Below, one piece after another: positions 13,331 to 25,600 of a stretch of DNA of 64,000 bases. The position numbers and the translations under genes were made by a program. The stretch is from Paulownia fortunei (Eukaryota > Streptophyta > Magnoliopsida > Lamiales > Paulowniaceae): NCBI GenBank assembly GCA_019321725.1, contig CM033122.1, positions 2,852,001-2,916,000 on the forward strand. Reading direction: 5' to 3'. Each line of letters starts with the position of its first letter. Within the stretch, counting starts at the first letter, position 1. A model generated the notes under the pieces. The model saw only the letters and a program-made list of their open reading frames with translations, did not search any database and had not been told where the DNA came from.

Positions 13331-15562
13331 TTCCCGTAGAAAGAGGTTGAATAGCTTCTGATCTCATGCTAAATACTCTCATTGATTTACCTTCCAAATG
13401 ATGTGTGGATGCCGCCTTTGAATGAAGTGAAGACATCAAATCGGAAGTAATGAACAGTTGAATTTGTCAAATAATTAGTCAATTTGTCGACAAGTGCTGA
13501 ATCACTTTTTCAAATTGATAAGAAATTGGGGTTCCCAACCATGATAATTTCAATTTCATTGCTTTGATCCCTGTGAAGCTAATACAGTTCTAAGATTCAA
13601 AAAGAAGCCTGCCTTCATAGCCTTTCAGCATTTGGAAGATTGATCCTATTGATTTGTGATATTCACTAAAAGTTTGACTTATTAACTACATCCACATTTG
13701 GTCAGGATAACTGGGATGAAATGGGGGAGGTGCTATTGATTGGTTTCCAGGTTTGTACTTCTCTTTAGTGTAGCACTATAGATGAAATGACCACAATGTG
13801 CTAGAGGGTTGCATTAATCCTCTGTTGTTGTCTCATCAGACCTGATAACAAAAGAAGCTGCCATCAGGCCAGATAACGAAGAGAAGCTGACAGCTTTTAA
13901 GATCAGCTTTCTGCTTGATCAATCAAAGCTATATTTATTTAAAGATTTGATTTAGTTGCCTGACTTTTTCCTGAATCATCCTTTTGAGATAAGCAGACAA
14001 GAGGATGATTTGAATGCTTCCTCTGAAGTAAACGCATGGATTAAAATCTGGGGACTACCACTTCAAGGGGCCGGTGATTCTCTATTGTCCTCTCAAACTC
14101 TACATAAATGTTCTAGCTTAAGTTTGTGGACTTCATATCTTTTCTTTGCATATAACTGCATGACTAACAATCTGCAGTTCCTTAGCTGAAGCTGGTATAT
14201 AACAGCAAAACCTATAGGGCTATTCACTAAAATAACATAAACATTGTTGAAGGTTGTTTGAGATTGTGCTTTCAATCATAAGTTGGTATATTTGAAGCTT
14301 AATGTGTTTCCTGCTCTTCTTTGGGTTGCTGTGGTAGGAATCCGTTAAACACATACAGTCGAAATGCCAACACCATGTAAAGGTAAAGACTGCACTTTCA
14401 AACAGTATCGTTTTGTGAATCTCAAACTGAAAAGGAAATCCAAAAGGGCTCAAGTTAATCAACTTTTTGACATTGGTAGGACGCTATCCCTACGTAGCTG
14501 GAATGAGGCAGATACTGAATGTTTACTTATCTTGCCAGTTGTGTTGAATCTCTTCATTTCATCTCTGCAATCATACTTGTGTGAAATCATTTGAGCTAGT
14601 TCTAAGCTGCAGTTCTGTTAAAACGTCTGGAGTATCTTACTTCAGGTTGAGCAGGGAAGACTGGATGAAGATTTGAGTTAATTTGGGCATATTGTGCACA
14701 GTGAGAGGCTTATAACAACTTCTCATCCGTCCAGGCATGTATTTCCAGTTCACTGATCACTTGTCACACGGGTAAGAAATTTGGGTATACTGTTTGACAA
14801 GATATGAACCCGCTGTAGTGCAACAAACCAAATGCCACAAAATATGAACGCCATCTGTTTCTTATGATTGTCGCAATGGTATCAATGCTCTACTGTATAT
14901 ATTATAATTGTTTTTTTTTTCTTTCTTTAAACTCATATGTTGTAGGTTTCTTTTGTTAGTTATGTGAACTATATTCTGATCCTTAATTTTGTGGTCTTCT
15001 TATGTAGGGGAAAATAAAATCAATCGATAAAAATACGACTTGAAAGTTTCACAATTTATTGATAACAAAAAAAGAAAAGCAGGTTCATAATGTCATCATT
15101 GTAAATGAAATTGAATATGTTAGTTATATCATATAGGTTCAAACCTCGACGTTCTCATGTCCAATGGAAAACCACAAAAAAAAAAAAAAAAAGGGAGAGA
15201 GAAAAGAAAAGAAAAGAAATTTAGTCAAAATCGTGAGTTAGAATTTTATTATTATTTTTTTTTAAAAAAAAAAGAAATTTTGTGTTTTATTACATCAAAT
15301 ATATATATAATTATTAACTGTATTATGTAAGTAATAGAAGAAACCATGTGTCAAGGCTTACTAATGAAATAATTATGCAAGTGGATTAATGAAGAACATT
15401 ACTTGAAAGTTTTACAAAATTGTATAGATAAAGTATTCATAGACTGATATTTTTGTACAAAGAGTAGTTAAATGATTTTAGACACAATAACAAATTTAGA
15501 CACAATAACAAAAAGTGTCTTGAAAACACATGGTGGTGTCTTACTGTGCTTTTAAAAACTTA

Positions 15563-16060
15563 GGGGATGTTTGGGAGCCCATTCCAATTTGACTGTTAAA
15601 ATTTTTGAGGTAATATTTGATGTTATTTTGGAGGAATGTTTTCACTTTTTAGAATGTATTTTTTTAGAGATGATCAGCCACTTAAAACCAAAAGGTATCG
15701 TTATATTTCCCAAAATATTTTAATTATACTCTAATCATTAATATATATGTACTAATTATTGTATATATTTATATATATTTTAATTACAAATTAATCATTA
15801 CATTAATAAGAATATATATATACATCTTTCAATAACTATATTAATATATATCTTTCATCTTTATCTTAATATAATAATAATAATTAAAAAAATTTAATGT
15901 GCACCACTAACCAAATAAAAACTTACATAAAAAATATCCCTTCCAAAACAACCAAAATATCCTTCTATTATTCACACATTCCTCAACGCATCAGAGTATT
16001 TTCCGAAAACACTTGAAAACAATACAAAACATAGCATGAACTTTTGAAGCCCATTTCCCC
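15563..16060. mobile_element. Candidate degenerate MITE flanked by TTA
   Basis: The segment begins GGGGATGTTTGGGAGCCCATT and ends GAAGCCCATTTCCCC, with TTA on each side, the 3 bp target-site type of PIF/Harbinger elements. The inverted ends match only partly, because the right end lacks the TGTTTGG core. The interior is AT-rich and non-coding. This is weaker than the other elements in the window and could be coincidental. Confidence 0.35.
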
Positions 16061-17338
16061 TTAGCTTTAAATGTTAAGTGGTTAATTTGAATACAATTCT
16101 TAAAAGAGTAACATATCTAGAAATGTATTTGAGCGATACGAATATTAATAGCTCATGAATAATTTTTTTCTCTTGTGCATCTTTCCAAGTTTTAAATAAT
16201 TAATGTAATTGCATTATCACTTTGTGCAAATTCTATATTAAAAGTCTATTTCATTGTAGAAGTGGAACAAAAATGACCTTATCATATTAAATATATATTT
16301 CAATTACTTTTGTTCACAGTCTGAAACAAAAGATACATGGAAAAGAAAAATGATCTTCAGGCTTAAATTTGATTAAGCATATGCTATAAATAAATTTGGT
16401 TAAGTACGTGCTGCAAATAAACTTATCACTAAAAAAATGAGTAAAACTTATTACCAATATGATTATTTAAATTTAGTAGAAGATATAAAATTTCCCATGA
16501 ACTTTTTTATTCACCAAATATTCAAAAGTAATAAATTTGTAATTGTAATTTATACGCTAAATTCAAGTGTATTTAATATATTACATTACATGTACCATCA
16601 CAACAAGAATCAAAAGTACAGGGAAAAAAAAAACTAATATGTTTCCTTATTTTTTATTTTGTTTTGTTTTGTTTTATTTTATTTTGGTACATTTTTTTAT
16701 TTTTTTATTTTTGTAAATATATAAACAATTGCACACGAGCAAGGCTTTGACTTAACTTCCCAGACGGCAGCCTGTAGCCATTTATCTTCTGCCCTTTCTG
16801 CACCATCTAAGCCATTCCCATGCCCCCCCGCACAACCTAATATCTCTCTCTCTATCAAAATCCCTATCCTTCTACAATTCCACACACACTCTTTTATCTC
16901 CTCTCTATCGTTAATGGCCCATCTGGACCAAAATTTATGTTGGAGAAAAACATCACCAAAACCCAAACAAAATAAAATGGAAACTTTTATGTTATTAAGA
17001 AAATTAAGATGGAAAAACATATCAAGAGAGGAGGAGATACAAAAGATGTCTTCTTGTGTCCAACCACACACATCGCCTCTCACACACTTGCCACAAATAC
17101 CCTCTTGTCTTCCTTATGGGGTTTTATACTTATTTCGGCTTCTCTCACTAAAAGCTTCAAGAAAAAGAAACGAGTATTTGGCCCTCCTCCGAATTCCCTG
17201 CTTTTTCTCTATATCATCTGGACATGTACACAGGTTTTTCTTCTACTTGTGTGTGTGTTATATGTGTGATATGTTAAAGATTGGATTTTTTTGATCTGGG
17301 CTTGTCCTCTTGGCAATTCTGGGCTTCTGTTTGGTGGC

Positions 17339-18406
17339 ATGGATATATTGAACAAGAAGACGAAGAGGGCTTCTGTTAGTTTTGGTCAATCCCATGCTAT
17401 TGATGATGAAGCAAAAGGGAAGCTCAAATATCAAACACTTTTGAAAGAATACTTGGAACTGCAAAGGGTTAGATTTTCTGATCCTTTTTCATAATTTTTG
17501 TTATCTGGACTTTGCTTTTGGGTGTCTTGTTATCTTTTATGAAAATTAATAATCAATTATTTATTGTTTCGGTGAAAATTAGCATGAATTGTATGCCCTT
17601 GTTTCTTGTGTTTTTTCTCTTTTATATTCAGATAAGCGGCTGTTCATATTTATTGAATTTATTCTCAGTTACTATTAAATAATTAAAGTTACAAAAATAT
17701 GATTTTTAAATAAGTTATCAGTTACTATTGAGTTAATATAAGTTTTAGAAATATGATTTTAAATGGCTAATGATGTTGGTATGTGATTTTTTTCCTTAGG
17801 AATATGTTTCAAGGAAGCGGAAATTGCAGGCTGCAAAGCAAAAGAAAGAAACAATTTTGGCTGAAGTTAGGTATGATGTTTGTGAAGCCAATCTGAGGGA
17901 ATTTGCAAATTATTTCCTTTGCCATAGATAAGATATCTATATTGATAGGAGGATCACTCAAAGTTGAACTGTGTAACTTTTTGAATTTCAGATTTTTGAG
18001 GCGGAAGCATAAATATTTGTCAAAATGCCGAGCTCCCAATGAAGACAAAGTTCCTCTCCATCTGCCCAATTCAGCTATAGAAAGCAATGCATTGCAGGGG
18101 GGAAGAAATCACAGTACCTCTGAAGCTGCACCAGAAAATCTTGATCAAGTTCTGGTCTCAAATTCACTTGTGGTAATATAATTAGTTTAAAGATTGGAGT
18201 AACTACTCGCTGCCATTGGCTTGAGAGGGTTAACTTAATTTCCTTCTTGTATTAAATTGCAGAAAAATGAAGAGGCAGAAGGAAATGAGCAAGAACATGA
18301 GGAGGATGTAAGATTTACCAAAAATCTAAAGAATCATTTAATTCATGACAAAGTTGTGGGCAAGCGGAAGATCACTTGGCCTGATCAAGTCACTTTGAAG
18401 GTTTAG
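17339..18406 (+). CDS. Uncharacterised basic coiled-coil protein, 174 aa
   Basis: Four coding exons: 17339-17467, 17800-17870, 17992-18172 and 18263-18406. They total 525 nt with GT-AG junctions. Residues 1-15 are basic (MDILNKKTKRASVSF). Residues about 25-85 form a heptad-like, K/R/E-rich helix (KLKYQTLLKEYLELQREYV, then QKKETILAEVRFLRRKHKYL) typical of a coiled coil. A low-complexity middle and an acidic patch (EEAEGNEQEHEEDV) follow, and the end is basic: GKRKITWPDQVTLKV. I recall similar short unnamed proteins in other plants that keep the first two exons and the KRKI(S/T)W tail, but no assigned function. The basic ends and coiled coil suggest a nuclear, self-associating protein, which is inference only. 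An in-frame ATG at 17291 would add 16 residues unlike the family start. Confidence 0.8.
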
Positions 18407-19139
18407 TTCAGTGTCATTGCACTAAGGAATCACATGAATTAGCATAATTTGTAATATATATATACTTAGTCGCTGGTCATGATTGTTACTTATAAATTCT
18501 TGTTCTTTCTAAACATTGTCATCTCCAACTGTTAGCAACCTGAGGAATCATGATCGATAGGCTAAAAAAATGAAACTTTTGGAAACCACTGACATGTGAT
18601 AAAATATATTTTATTTTAGTTTATAATTTCCAGTTTCATAGACTTCTATTTTTTCTTCCAAATTCTTGACTTGTTCATCTGTTTCATAGTTTCTGTAATT
18701 TGTTTTATGTGGATTGTAACTATATTGTACAACTGCCAACTCCAGAAATTCTTTCTGCCCGGCCTTCTCTTTTCTGTTAACTCTGTGGATTGCTCATGGA
18801 TGTTGGTGTATTTTGTCCTGGGAATTCAGATTAAAGGGTTCACTCTAAAGCTTAATCATCATTTAGGGTTTTATTCAAGGCCCCACCTCGACTAAAGACT
18901 ACATGAATAGAGATTCCAGGATTTATTAATGAAATTGAAAGAGGGGACCAAAGGGAGCTTCTTTTATCTTGTAATCTGGGTCTTTCGTCTAACAAGATTA
19001 TGGGATTCCACTTTATTCAAATCAAATGAGAATTCTTCATTCTTACTTAAATAAGTGGTAAGGTGGCTAAGTGATCCAACTCACATTGGGCCAAGTGGAA
19101 AAGCTATGGGTAAGGTAGGAAGGAGCTGGAGGCCTGTGA

Positions 19140-19925
19140 TTCATTTTGTTAAATGCGCGGCGTATATCGCGCTTCGTCGTTACGATAAGGGGATCTAATC
19201 TTCAAAAACCGGGTCGCAGGAGCGGCTTTTAGTAGAAGAAAAAGACAAGTAGATAGAAATCGGCAAAGATAGATAATGTTCACAGCGCTATGAGAGAAAA
19301 GACGGGCGGTCTGTCCAGCACTAGGGTATGTCTCCTTCCATTCGATGGTCAACCTATACACGGTCTCACAGCACAGTCAGTTATAGAATCTTATTTGATC
19401 TTTATTTCTATAGAATAATAGCCTGTGGGTCATTTATCTATCCTAAATAGTGTTCGATTTCCCCTCTGTGCAATACTTTTTCTCAAAGCTGACTGTCCAA
19501 AATACAATAAGAGTAAATGTTCCTATTTCTGGCTATTGTTTTCTTAATTCTTGATCTGTTTTGGATTCAAGCTGAATGTTCTACTATAACCACTTTCTTC
19601 CTCCAATGTCATAAGCTTCCTGTTCCAGCTTGCTGCTTTCTATGACCAAATTGAATATCTTTTGTGGTCGCTTAACACTCCCTTAATTTATTCTTGCTTG
19701 TTATCATTATTATAACTTGGGCTCGAATGGCCTTTGATCTTGTTTGTATTCATTATTCTTGCATCTCCTGCAAAGTGACTCAAGTTCTGACGCTCGAGAT
19801 CTGTTCTTCCGGCATGACGAATAGGAATAGAGCAATAGAGACGCGGCTGTGGAATACCCTAAGTTAGGGGACTGGAGGGGTGGAGGGGTGGAACCCTTAT
19901 GAACACTGTGACTTCACCAATTAGC
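19140..19925. other. CpG-rich patches, possibly organelle-derived (NUMT-like)
   Basis: Two segments stand out from the CpG-poor, AT-rich surroundings. 19150-19380 starts with GCGCGGCGTATATCGCGC and continues with CGTCGTTACG, ACCGGGTCGCAGGAGCGG and GACGGGCGG. 19785-19900 contains GACGCTCGAG, TTCCGGCATGACG and GAGACGCGGCTGTGG. The texture is that of plant mitochondrial intergenic DNA, where CpG is not depleted by methylation. I recognise no organelle gene in it, so the assignment is tentative. The DNA between the two patches is ordinary, so either two pieces or one decayed insertion would be needed. Confidence 0.4.
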
Positions 19926-20996
19926 GTTCCTACAGGTGGGAGCATTTGTCATGTCTGTATATTTGGCTTTCCGTGCCTACTGAAATTTGATTGCATTTTT
20001 ATAGCAAGTTAAGTATTTGCTGGGGATTTGAATACCCTCTCCCTCCGATCCACAGATGAACAACAAAAATCCCACCATCAAATATTTGAGGGAAAAGATT
20101 AAATTTGCAATTTTATCATTTTTTTTTTGTTCTTTTTCCTTTTTCTTTTCCTTTCTTTTTAATTCCTCCTTTACTCTATTTCGATGGCAAAAGCAACATG
20201 AATAACTGTTAGATTAAACTCCATTACTGTTAATTTCAATTTGGAGCACAAAATGCAGTTTATAGGGAATAGGGATAGCACAAAATATATGATAAGAATT
20301 TAGAGGGAGAAAGCAATAGTTATTTCATTTATGTATAAATTTGAAAAAAGCGTATAATACATGTCAATTCCTTGTATAAATTTCAGAACTTTAGGTTTTA
20401 ATGCATTTAATAAATCATGTGGATTTAATTTTATGTAACAAAACATATGTAAACGTTTATATATTTCATCAAAGATTTCAGTATTAATATATGTTTATTA
20501 TTCTATTTTGAAATACATTGACCCCAATAATGCTCGTTTATAATAATTTTTTTAAAATTTTAAAAATTAAAAAAAGGTTTTGAACTTACATTTTAAATAA
20601 AATAACCAAAGAGTATTTAGAAAATTGACAAAATTTCAACTCAAAAATTGTGAATTAAGGTAAAAAAAACATGAATTAAGCTCAAATAACAAATATACAA
20701 CAAATCTATTTTTTTAAAAAAAATATATAAATACATATATGACAAATAAATATATTTTTTGCATCTATAAAATATTAAATAGTTAACAAACAATGATTAT
20801 TTTCAAGATTTATTTTTAATTTATTTTGGAATTTTTAATCAATTATTTATTCCTTTCTAGGTATTTATTCAATTTTTTTTATTTTAAAAGTTGGCTTATG
20901 TTTTTTGTTATATCTATATTTGTATGGTATTTACTTCTATTTCTACTAGGGGTACATATATTTTAATTTATTTTTAAATTTTTGTTTGTGTGTGTG

Positions 20997-21463
20997 TAGG
21001 GATGGCAAAGGGGCGGGTTTGGCCAAACCCGAGACCCGCCCCTCCTCGCTTGAATTGAAGACCCACCCCGCCCCGGACATAAAACCCGACGGGTCCAAAC
21101 TGTTTGGACCCGCCAACCCATTTTTAAATTTTTTGAATTATTTTCTAATATCAATTACTACACTTTTGAAATTTACCTTACAATATATTTTGAAAAAAAA
21201 AATATAATAAATATAAGTCACCAACATCTATTTACAATCCTTAAATCAAACAAAAAAAAAATTCAATACGATTTTTTTATTTATTTAATATTATAAATTC
21301 TATTAACACATATTAAATAAAATATGGAGTGGGTCCAATAGGATCCGTTACCCACTCTGGACCTGATCGAATTTAAAAAATAAAAATTTATTATCCGTTT
21401 CAAATTCGTTTAGTCGGGTTTGAATCACCCCAAATAGTACGAGTTTGTTACGGAGCCGCCCTA
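20997..21463. mobile_element. hAT-type non-autonomous element, copy 1
   Basis: The left end is TAGGGATGGCAAAGGGGCGGG and the right end is a worn complement ending CCGCCCTA. TGTGTGTG lies directly on both sides and fits the 8 bp target-site duplication of hAT elements, although a TG run could match by chance. The interior has GC-rich arms (GACCCGCCCC, GGACCCGCC) around an AT-rich core and no open frame of note. A second copy with better flanks lies at 47594. Confidence 0.7.
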
Positions 21464-21667
21464 TGTGTGTGCGCCCACCCCTGTCAATTACAATCTGTCA
21501 AAGCTGCCTTTATCTTCATTCAATTCCAACTAAATACGGGAAAAGAAATGAAGAAATAATAAGAAAAAGAAAATATAAAAAGAAAATGGTGGAGAAAGTA
21601 AAAAATAAAAAATAAAAAATGACAGATTTAACAGCCACATGGCCATAAAATCAATAAATATTTAACA

Positions 21668-21790
21668 GCGGGACCAAAATAGCACATTTTTTCAAGTTAT
21701 GGAAAGCAATACGGTGAAATAAAAAATATTGGGACCAAAATCACACATAACCTAAATTATGGGACTAAAAAAAAATATTTGCTATATCCG
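21668..21790. repeat. Degenerate direct repeats with GGGACCAAAAT
   Basis: GGGACCAAAATAGCACAT and GGGACCAAAATCACACAT occur about 61 bp apart, each followed by a diverged AAGTTATGG/AAATTATGGG phrase, with a further GGGACTAAAA at 21763. Similar GGACTAAAA words recur at about 22180-22250. This pattern is common in decayed plant retroelement sequence, but I cannot name the family. Confidence 0.5.
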
Positions 21791-22667
21791 CGCATCCTTT
21801 AAATTTTTCTTTTATATTTTTAATTGTTAATCTAAACTTTTCACATGCAATTATATGAGCATTTTAATGCAATAAAACTGTTGAGATCAAAATTAGTTTG
21901 AGTCAAGCAGTAATGCGTCTAATTTTGGAATAAATATAATTACAATTCAAAACTATTTTTTATTATAATAATATTTTTTAATTTCTTAAATGGTAATTTC
22001 TTAAAAATTGAATCAAAGCAGTTTTATGTTATTATTTTAAGTGAACGAAAATAATTTTAAACTTACTATATAATATTTCGAATTTTGAATTACAAAAATT
22101 ATAATACTTCTTACTAAAATCCTCAAATTGAATACTAGTATGAAGATAATGGATCAAATATGATTGATAATAATTTATAGGACTAAAATTGAGTAACCTG
22201 TGAAGATAAGAGGACCGAATTCCAATGACTAACAACTTGCAGGACTAAAAATATACTGGACCTAGACACAGTACTTAAATTACAATTTTCCCCCCATCTC
22301 CAATTACGAAAAAGCTTGCCAGTGAACGTGATCCAAGATGAAAACAATTTTTCCATCAATGAAAAACAAATATTAATCACCAACAATAAGCAAAACAACA
22401 GAAAAAAGGGTGCCCCAATGAAATTTCATCCATCACTTGACATGTTAGATATTATTCAGTGATGTTCAAACCTGTAGTAGTTGAGACCATCTGTACAAAC
22501 TCTTCCAATGATTAGAAGTCTGAAGGGAAGAAAGAGCACAAAAGGCAAACCCTTTGTCTGTAATTTTTTCAGCTCCAACAAAATTATGTACATTTTACAG
22601 ATTAAAAGCTCTGAAACACAGAGCCCCTACTAGGGGGATCAGACATTATGAAGCAGTCTGCAGCCAT

Positions 22668-25600
22668 TTATGATTCACTCTCTGCTGGCTTCGACTCAGC
22701 CTGCACTTCCTCAGAAGCCGAGGATTTGTCATCTGAAGATGTACCTGACTGAGTAGGTTTCTTAAATTGCACCAATATCATGGTCATGTTGTCGCAGCCC
22801 TCCCCTCCAGCAGTAGAAGGTGCCAGACATCTGTCGAGTACTTTTTCACAGACCACAGAAAGCTTACTTTCCTGCATCAGCAAATATAGCGTGTAAAGTC
22901 AAACAGTATCAATACTACGAGAGCCACAGCATATGATCCAGATCATGAGGACGAGCACATCCAAACAAATCCATGAAAGTAATAAGAAATAAAAGATTAA
23001 TTGTATAAGGCAAAAGTTAATGAATATTAGTTGACTGATGAACTGGACACCGGAATGGTGTTAGTTTAGGTGGCTTGATATATAAGAGACCTATGGAAAC
23101 TAACTGCACTGCTTCGAACAGTTATGAAACGAGAGCAGAAATTGGCTGGTCTCCATTTCATGCTGGTTGTTTAGCAGAGACCTTGACAAAACCTGCAAAA
23201 CCCCCACTAGGCACCAAAATTTCAAAGCCACTGGATGGATCTATTTACAACTGCAAAACTAATATTCTGCCTATGTAACACCAGGGAATCTGTTAAAAAC
23301 CATCGAACATCCAGTCAATGGATTACTGCCACAGTCCAATGAAGTGCTGTGAATTTTCCTCGATGATGCTCCTAAGATTTAAATGCTCAGATATCACTTC
23401 ACATCCAAATATCTAGCTATATTGACAGGTTTCTTGTCTTGAAAACGTATCAAGCCCAAATATGAATCTCACTGATATAATATCTAATGCAACTTGCACT
23501 TATATACCATAAACCTACTGTAATATACTCACTCTAAGTCATGATCTTATTCTGAGAATGTGGAAGATTAAAGTTAAGCATCCAAAACCAGTTTCAAATG
23601 AGTAATATGGCTGGAAGTGAACACCAAAAGAAAGAAACCAGAGAGCAATTTTTAGCATATCAATCTGAATATGGTACTACACTAAAGCGTACAAGTTCAT
23701 CATTCAAGTCTTTAACCACCAAAAAGAACAAAAAAGAAAACTGGCACCCAAGAAACTTACAGATTTCAGCTGCTCACGTATAAAATCTACTAGTTGCTGG
23801 CTAGACATACAATCCCTGAGAAGCGATAAAAGAGCAACTTGATTAGTTAGACATATGAATTCTTTATATCCAGTTATCATTATTAGGTAACAGGATCTAA
23901 CAACTAAAAGAAACTTTTTTTGGACAAAAAATAGAGAGAGAGATTCTGAACTTGAATAGAGATGCAAGCTAGAGCTACAATGAAAATAAGCCATGCGCAA
24001 GCAAATTGGATAGTAATGTATATATGTACTTAAAAGTTCAGATGTATGCACTAGAAAAAGAAACCATACGGAAGCTTAAATCAGCAGAAATCAAAATTTT
24101 CTGCCAATGTATATGCAGATGCGATTGCAAAGGTGAAAATAATTAATTTAAGAACCAACTGTAAGTATAAAACATAATGAAAAAGAAAAGAGCTATAAAA
24201 TTAGAGTTTGACAGACTTTTTTAACTTGAACGCAAGGAAGTATACAATCCAAACTGCCGTATCATGACTTTTACAATTAGGGCCACTCTGACATGATAAG
24301 GACTGAGTCATATATGTTGTTGTCTTTTCCAGCACTCTAGTATGATCTATGCCCATGTTTGACACAAAACCACAATATTCTATTATCAAGAATCTCAACT
24401 AAGAAATCACAGAATGTAACGAAGAAATAAGATGAAACGAACAACCAACCATTGAAGAAGTCAAAGCCATCTTGGAGTCAATAAGTGATTACCAAAAAAA
24501 AGGAAGTGCCATGTTACAAGGTTCTGTTTGTGCTTAAAGGGTGCTCTTCAGAACATAACTATATAGATTAAGCAATAAACCAAGTTCAGATTGCATACCA
24601 AATGCCATCACAGGCAAGCACAATGAACTCATCATCATCGCAAAGTTCAACCTGGATCAGAAATTGAATAACTCTGTAGTGTTATTACACGAAATAAATA
24701 AGGACTCTTCATCAAACTTATTCTCAGTCTATAACAGGGACAAAACAGAGTAACTTCTCATATAGTGCCCAAATAATCCCCAACCATGTTAAGTCATAGT
24801 TTCTTAATTTACACTTTGCAATCATAACATGTAATTTTAAGCTCATAAAGGTGAGGTATGTCTAAATTTGTCCTACACTTTGCAAATTGGTCGAAAGGCG
24901 CCCCCTATATCTATTCATTAGTCACACTATAACACCAGATTGGATAAATTAATAATTCAGTGCAGTTCGTTAAAACATTCATCTAAACAGGGCAAGGCAT
25001 AAAAAGAATTCCCCGGACGAATTTCCACTTCCTCTTCATAGCAAAAGTTCTTGATAGTAAAAAATGGAGTTTTACATTACCATTTACTTCATAACATTAG
25101 CTGCTGCATAAAACCTGACCAAAGAGCTAAATAGACATGAACACCAGGAACATCACCAAATAAGTCAATTAGCACATTAAAACTTCAAAGTAAACAGGAC
25201 AGAATGCCAAGAAAATAAAAAGGCAAACAAAAAAAGAAGGAAAAGGATATTTCCAATTGAAATTTCCTACTTCAACGCTCTTCTTAAAATATTCCTGATA
25301 GCCAATGGGATCCTCATATAACCATTCCCTTCATGGGATGAACTACTTGCTGCACAAACATGGACTAAGGAACTAAATGAAATCTTGTGGTGACAGAGGC
25401 ATCACCAAAAGATTTGGCACAGAACTTTATAGATAATTCAAATAACAGAACTCTCTATTTTTTCCAGAATTTCATAACTTCACACTTTTCATGTCGAAAA
25501 TTTTGATTTCCATTTGAATGCATGGTCTTTTTCATTAGCGATTCACTCAAAAATAGTGATTATTAGACTAAATAGTTCAATGCCACAGACAAAAATCACA

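Larger units (their letters stand above)
11385..17338. other. Long non-coding flank between the PPR gene and the small coiled-coil gene
   Basis: No open frame here resembles a known protein. The first 3.4 kb have moderate GC and several plausible splice signals on the plus strand, such as a donor-like GTAACA near 11446 and an acceptor-like TGTGCAG near 11668-11674. Part of it may be spliced 3' UTR of the PPR gene. From about 14,900 to 16,730 the sequence is AT-rich intergenic. From about 16,740 to 17,338 it turns C-rich with CT runs and is probably the promoter and 5' leader of the next gene. Local repeats and a candidate MITE are listed separately. Confidence 0.5.
18407..22667. other. Intergenic region with organelle-like patch and transposon remnants
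   Basis: No conventional gene is visible. 18.4-18.9 kb looks like 3' flank of the coiled-coil gene. 19.1-19.9 kb contains the CpG-rich patch listed separately. 20.0-22.3 kb is very AT-rich and carries a hAT-type element and repeated GGGACCAAAAT words. The last 200 bp are probably the 3' UTR of the minus-strand phosphatase. Confidence 0.55.

Noticed and set aside
15136..15150. GGTTCAAACCTCG, similar to a tRNA B box
   Set aside because: No matching A box or cloverleaf arms are present at the right distance.
16914..17294. 126-residue plus-strand frame before the coiled-coil gene
   Set aside because: It has no family resemblance, is C-rich low-complexity leader sequence, and runs out of frame with the real start.
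24750..24950. Phrases such as TAGTGCCCAAATAATCCCC in a PP2C intron, similar to retroelement debris
   Set aside because: No ends, target duplication or coding remnant could be defined.
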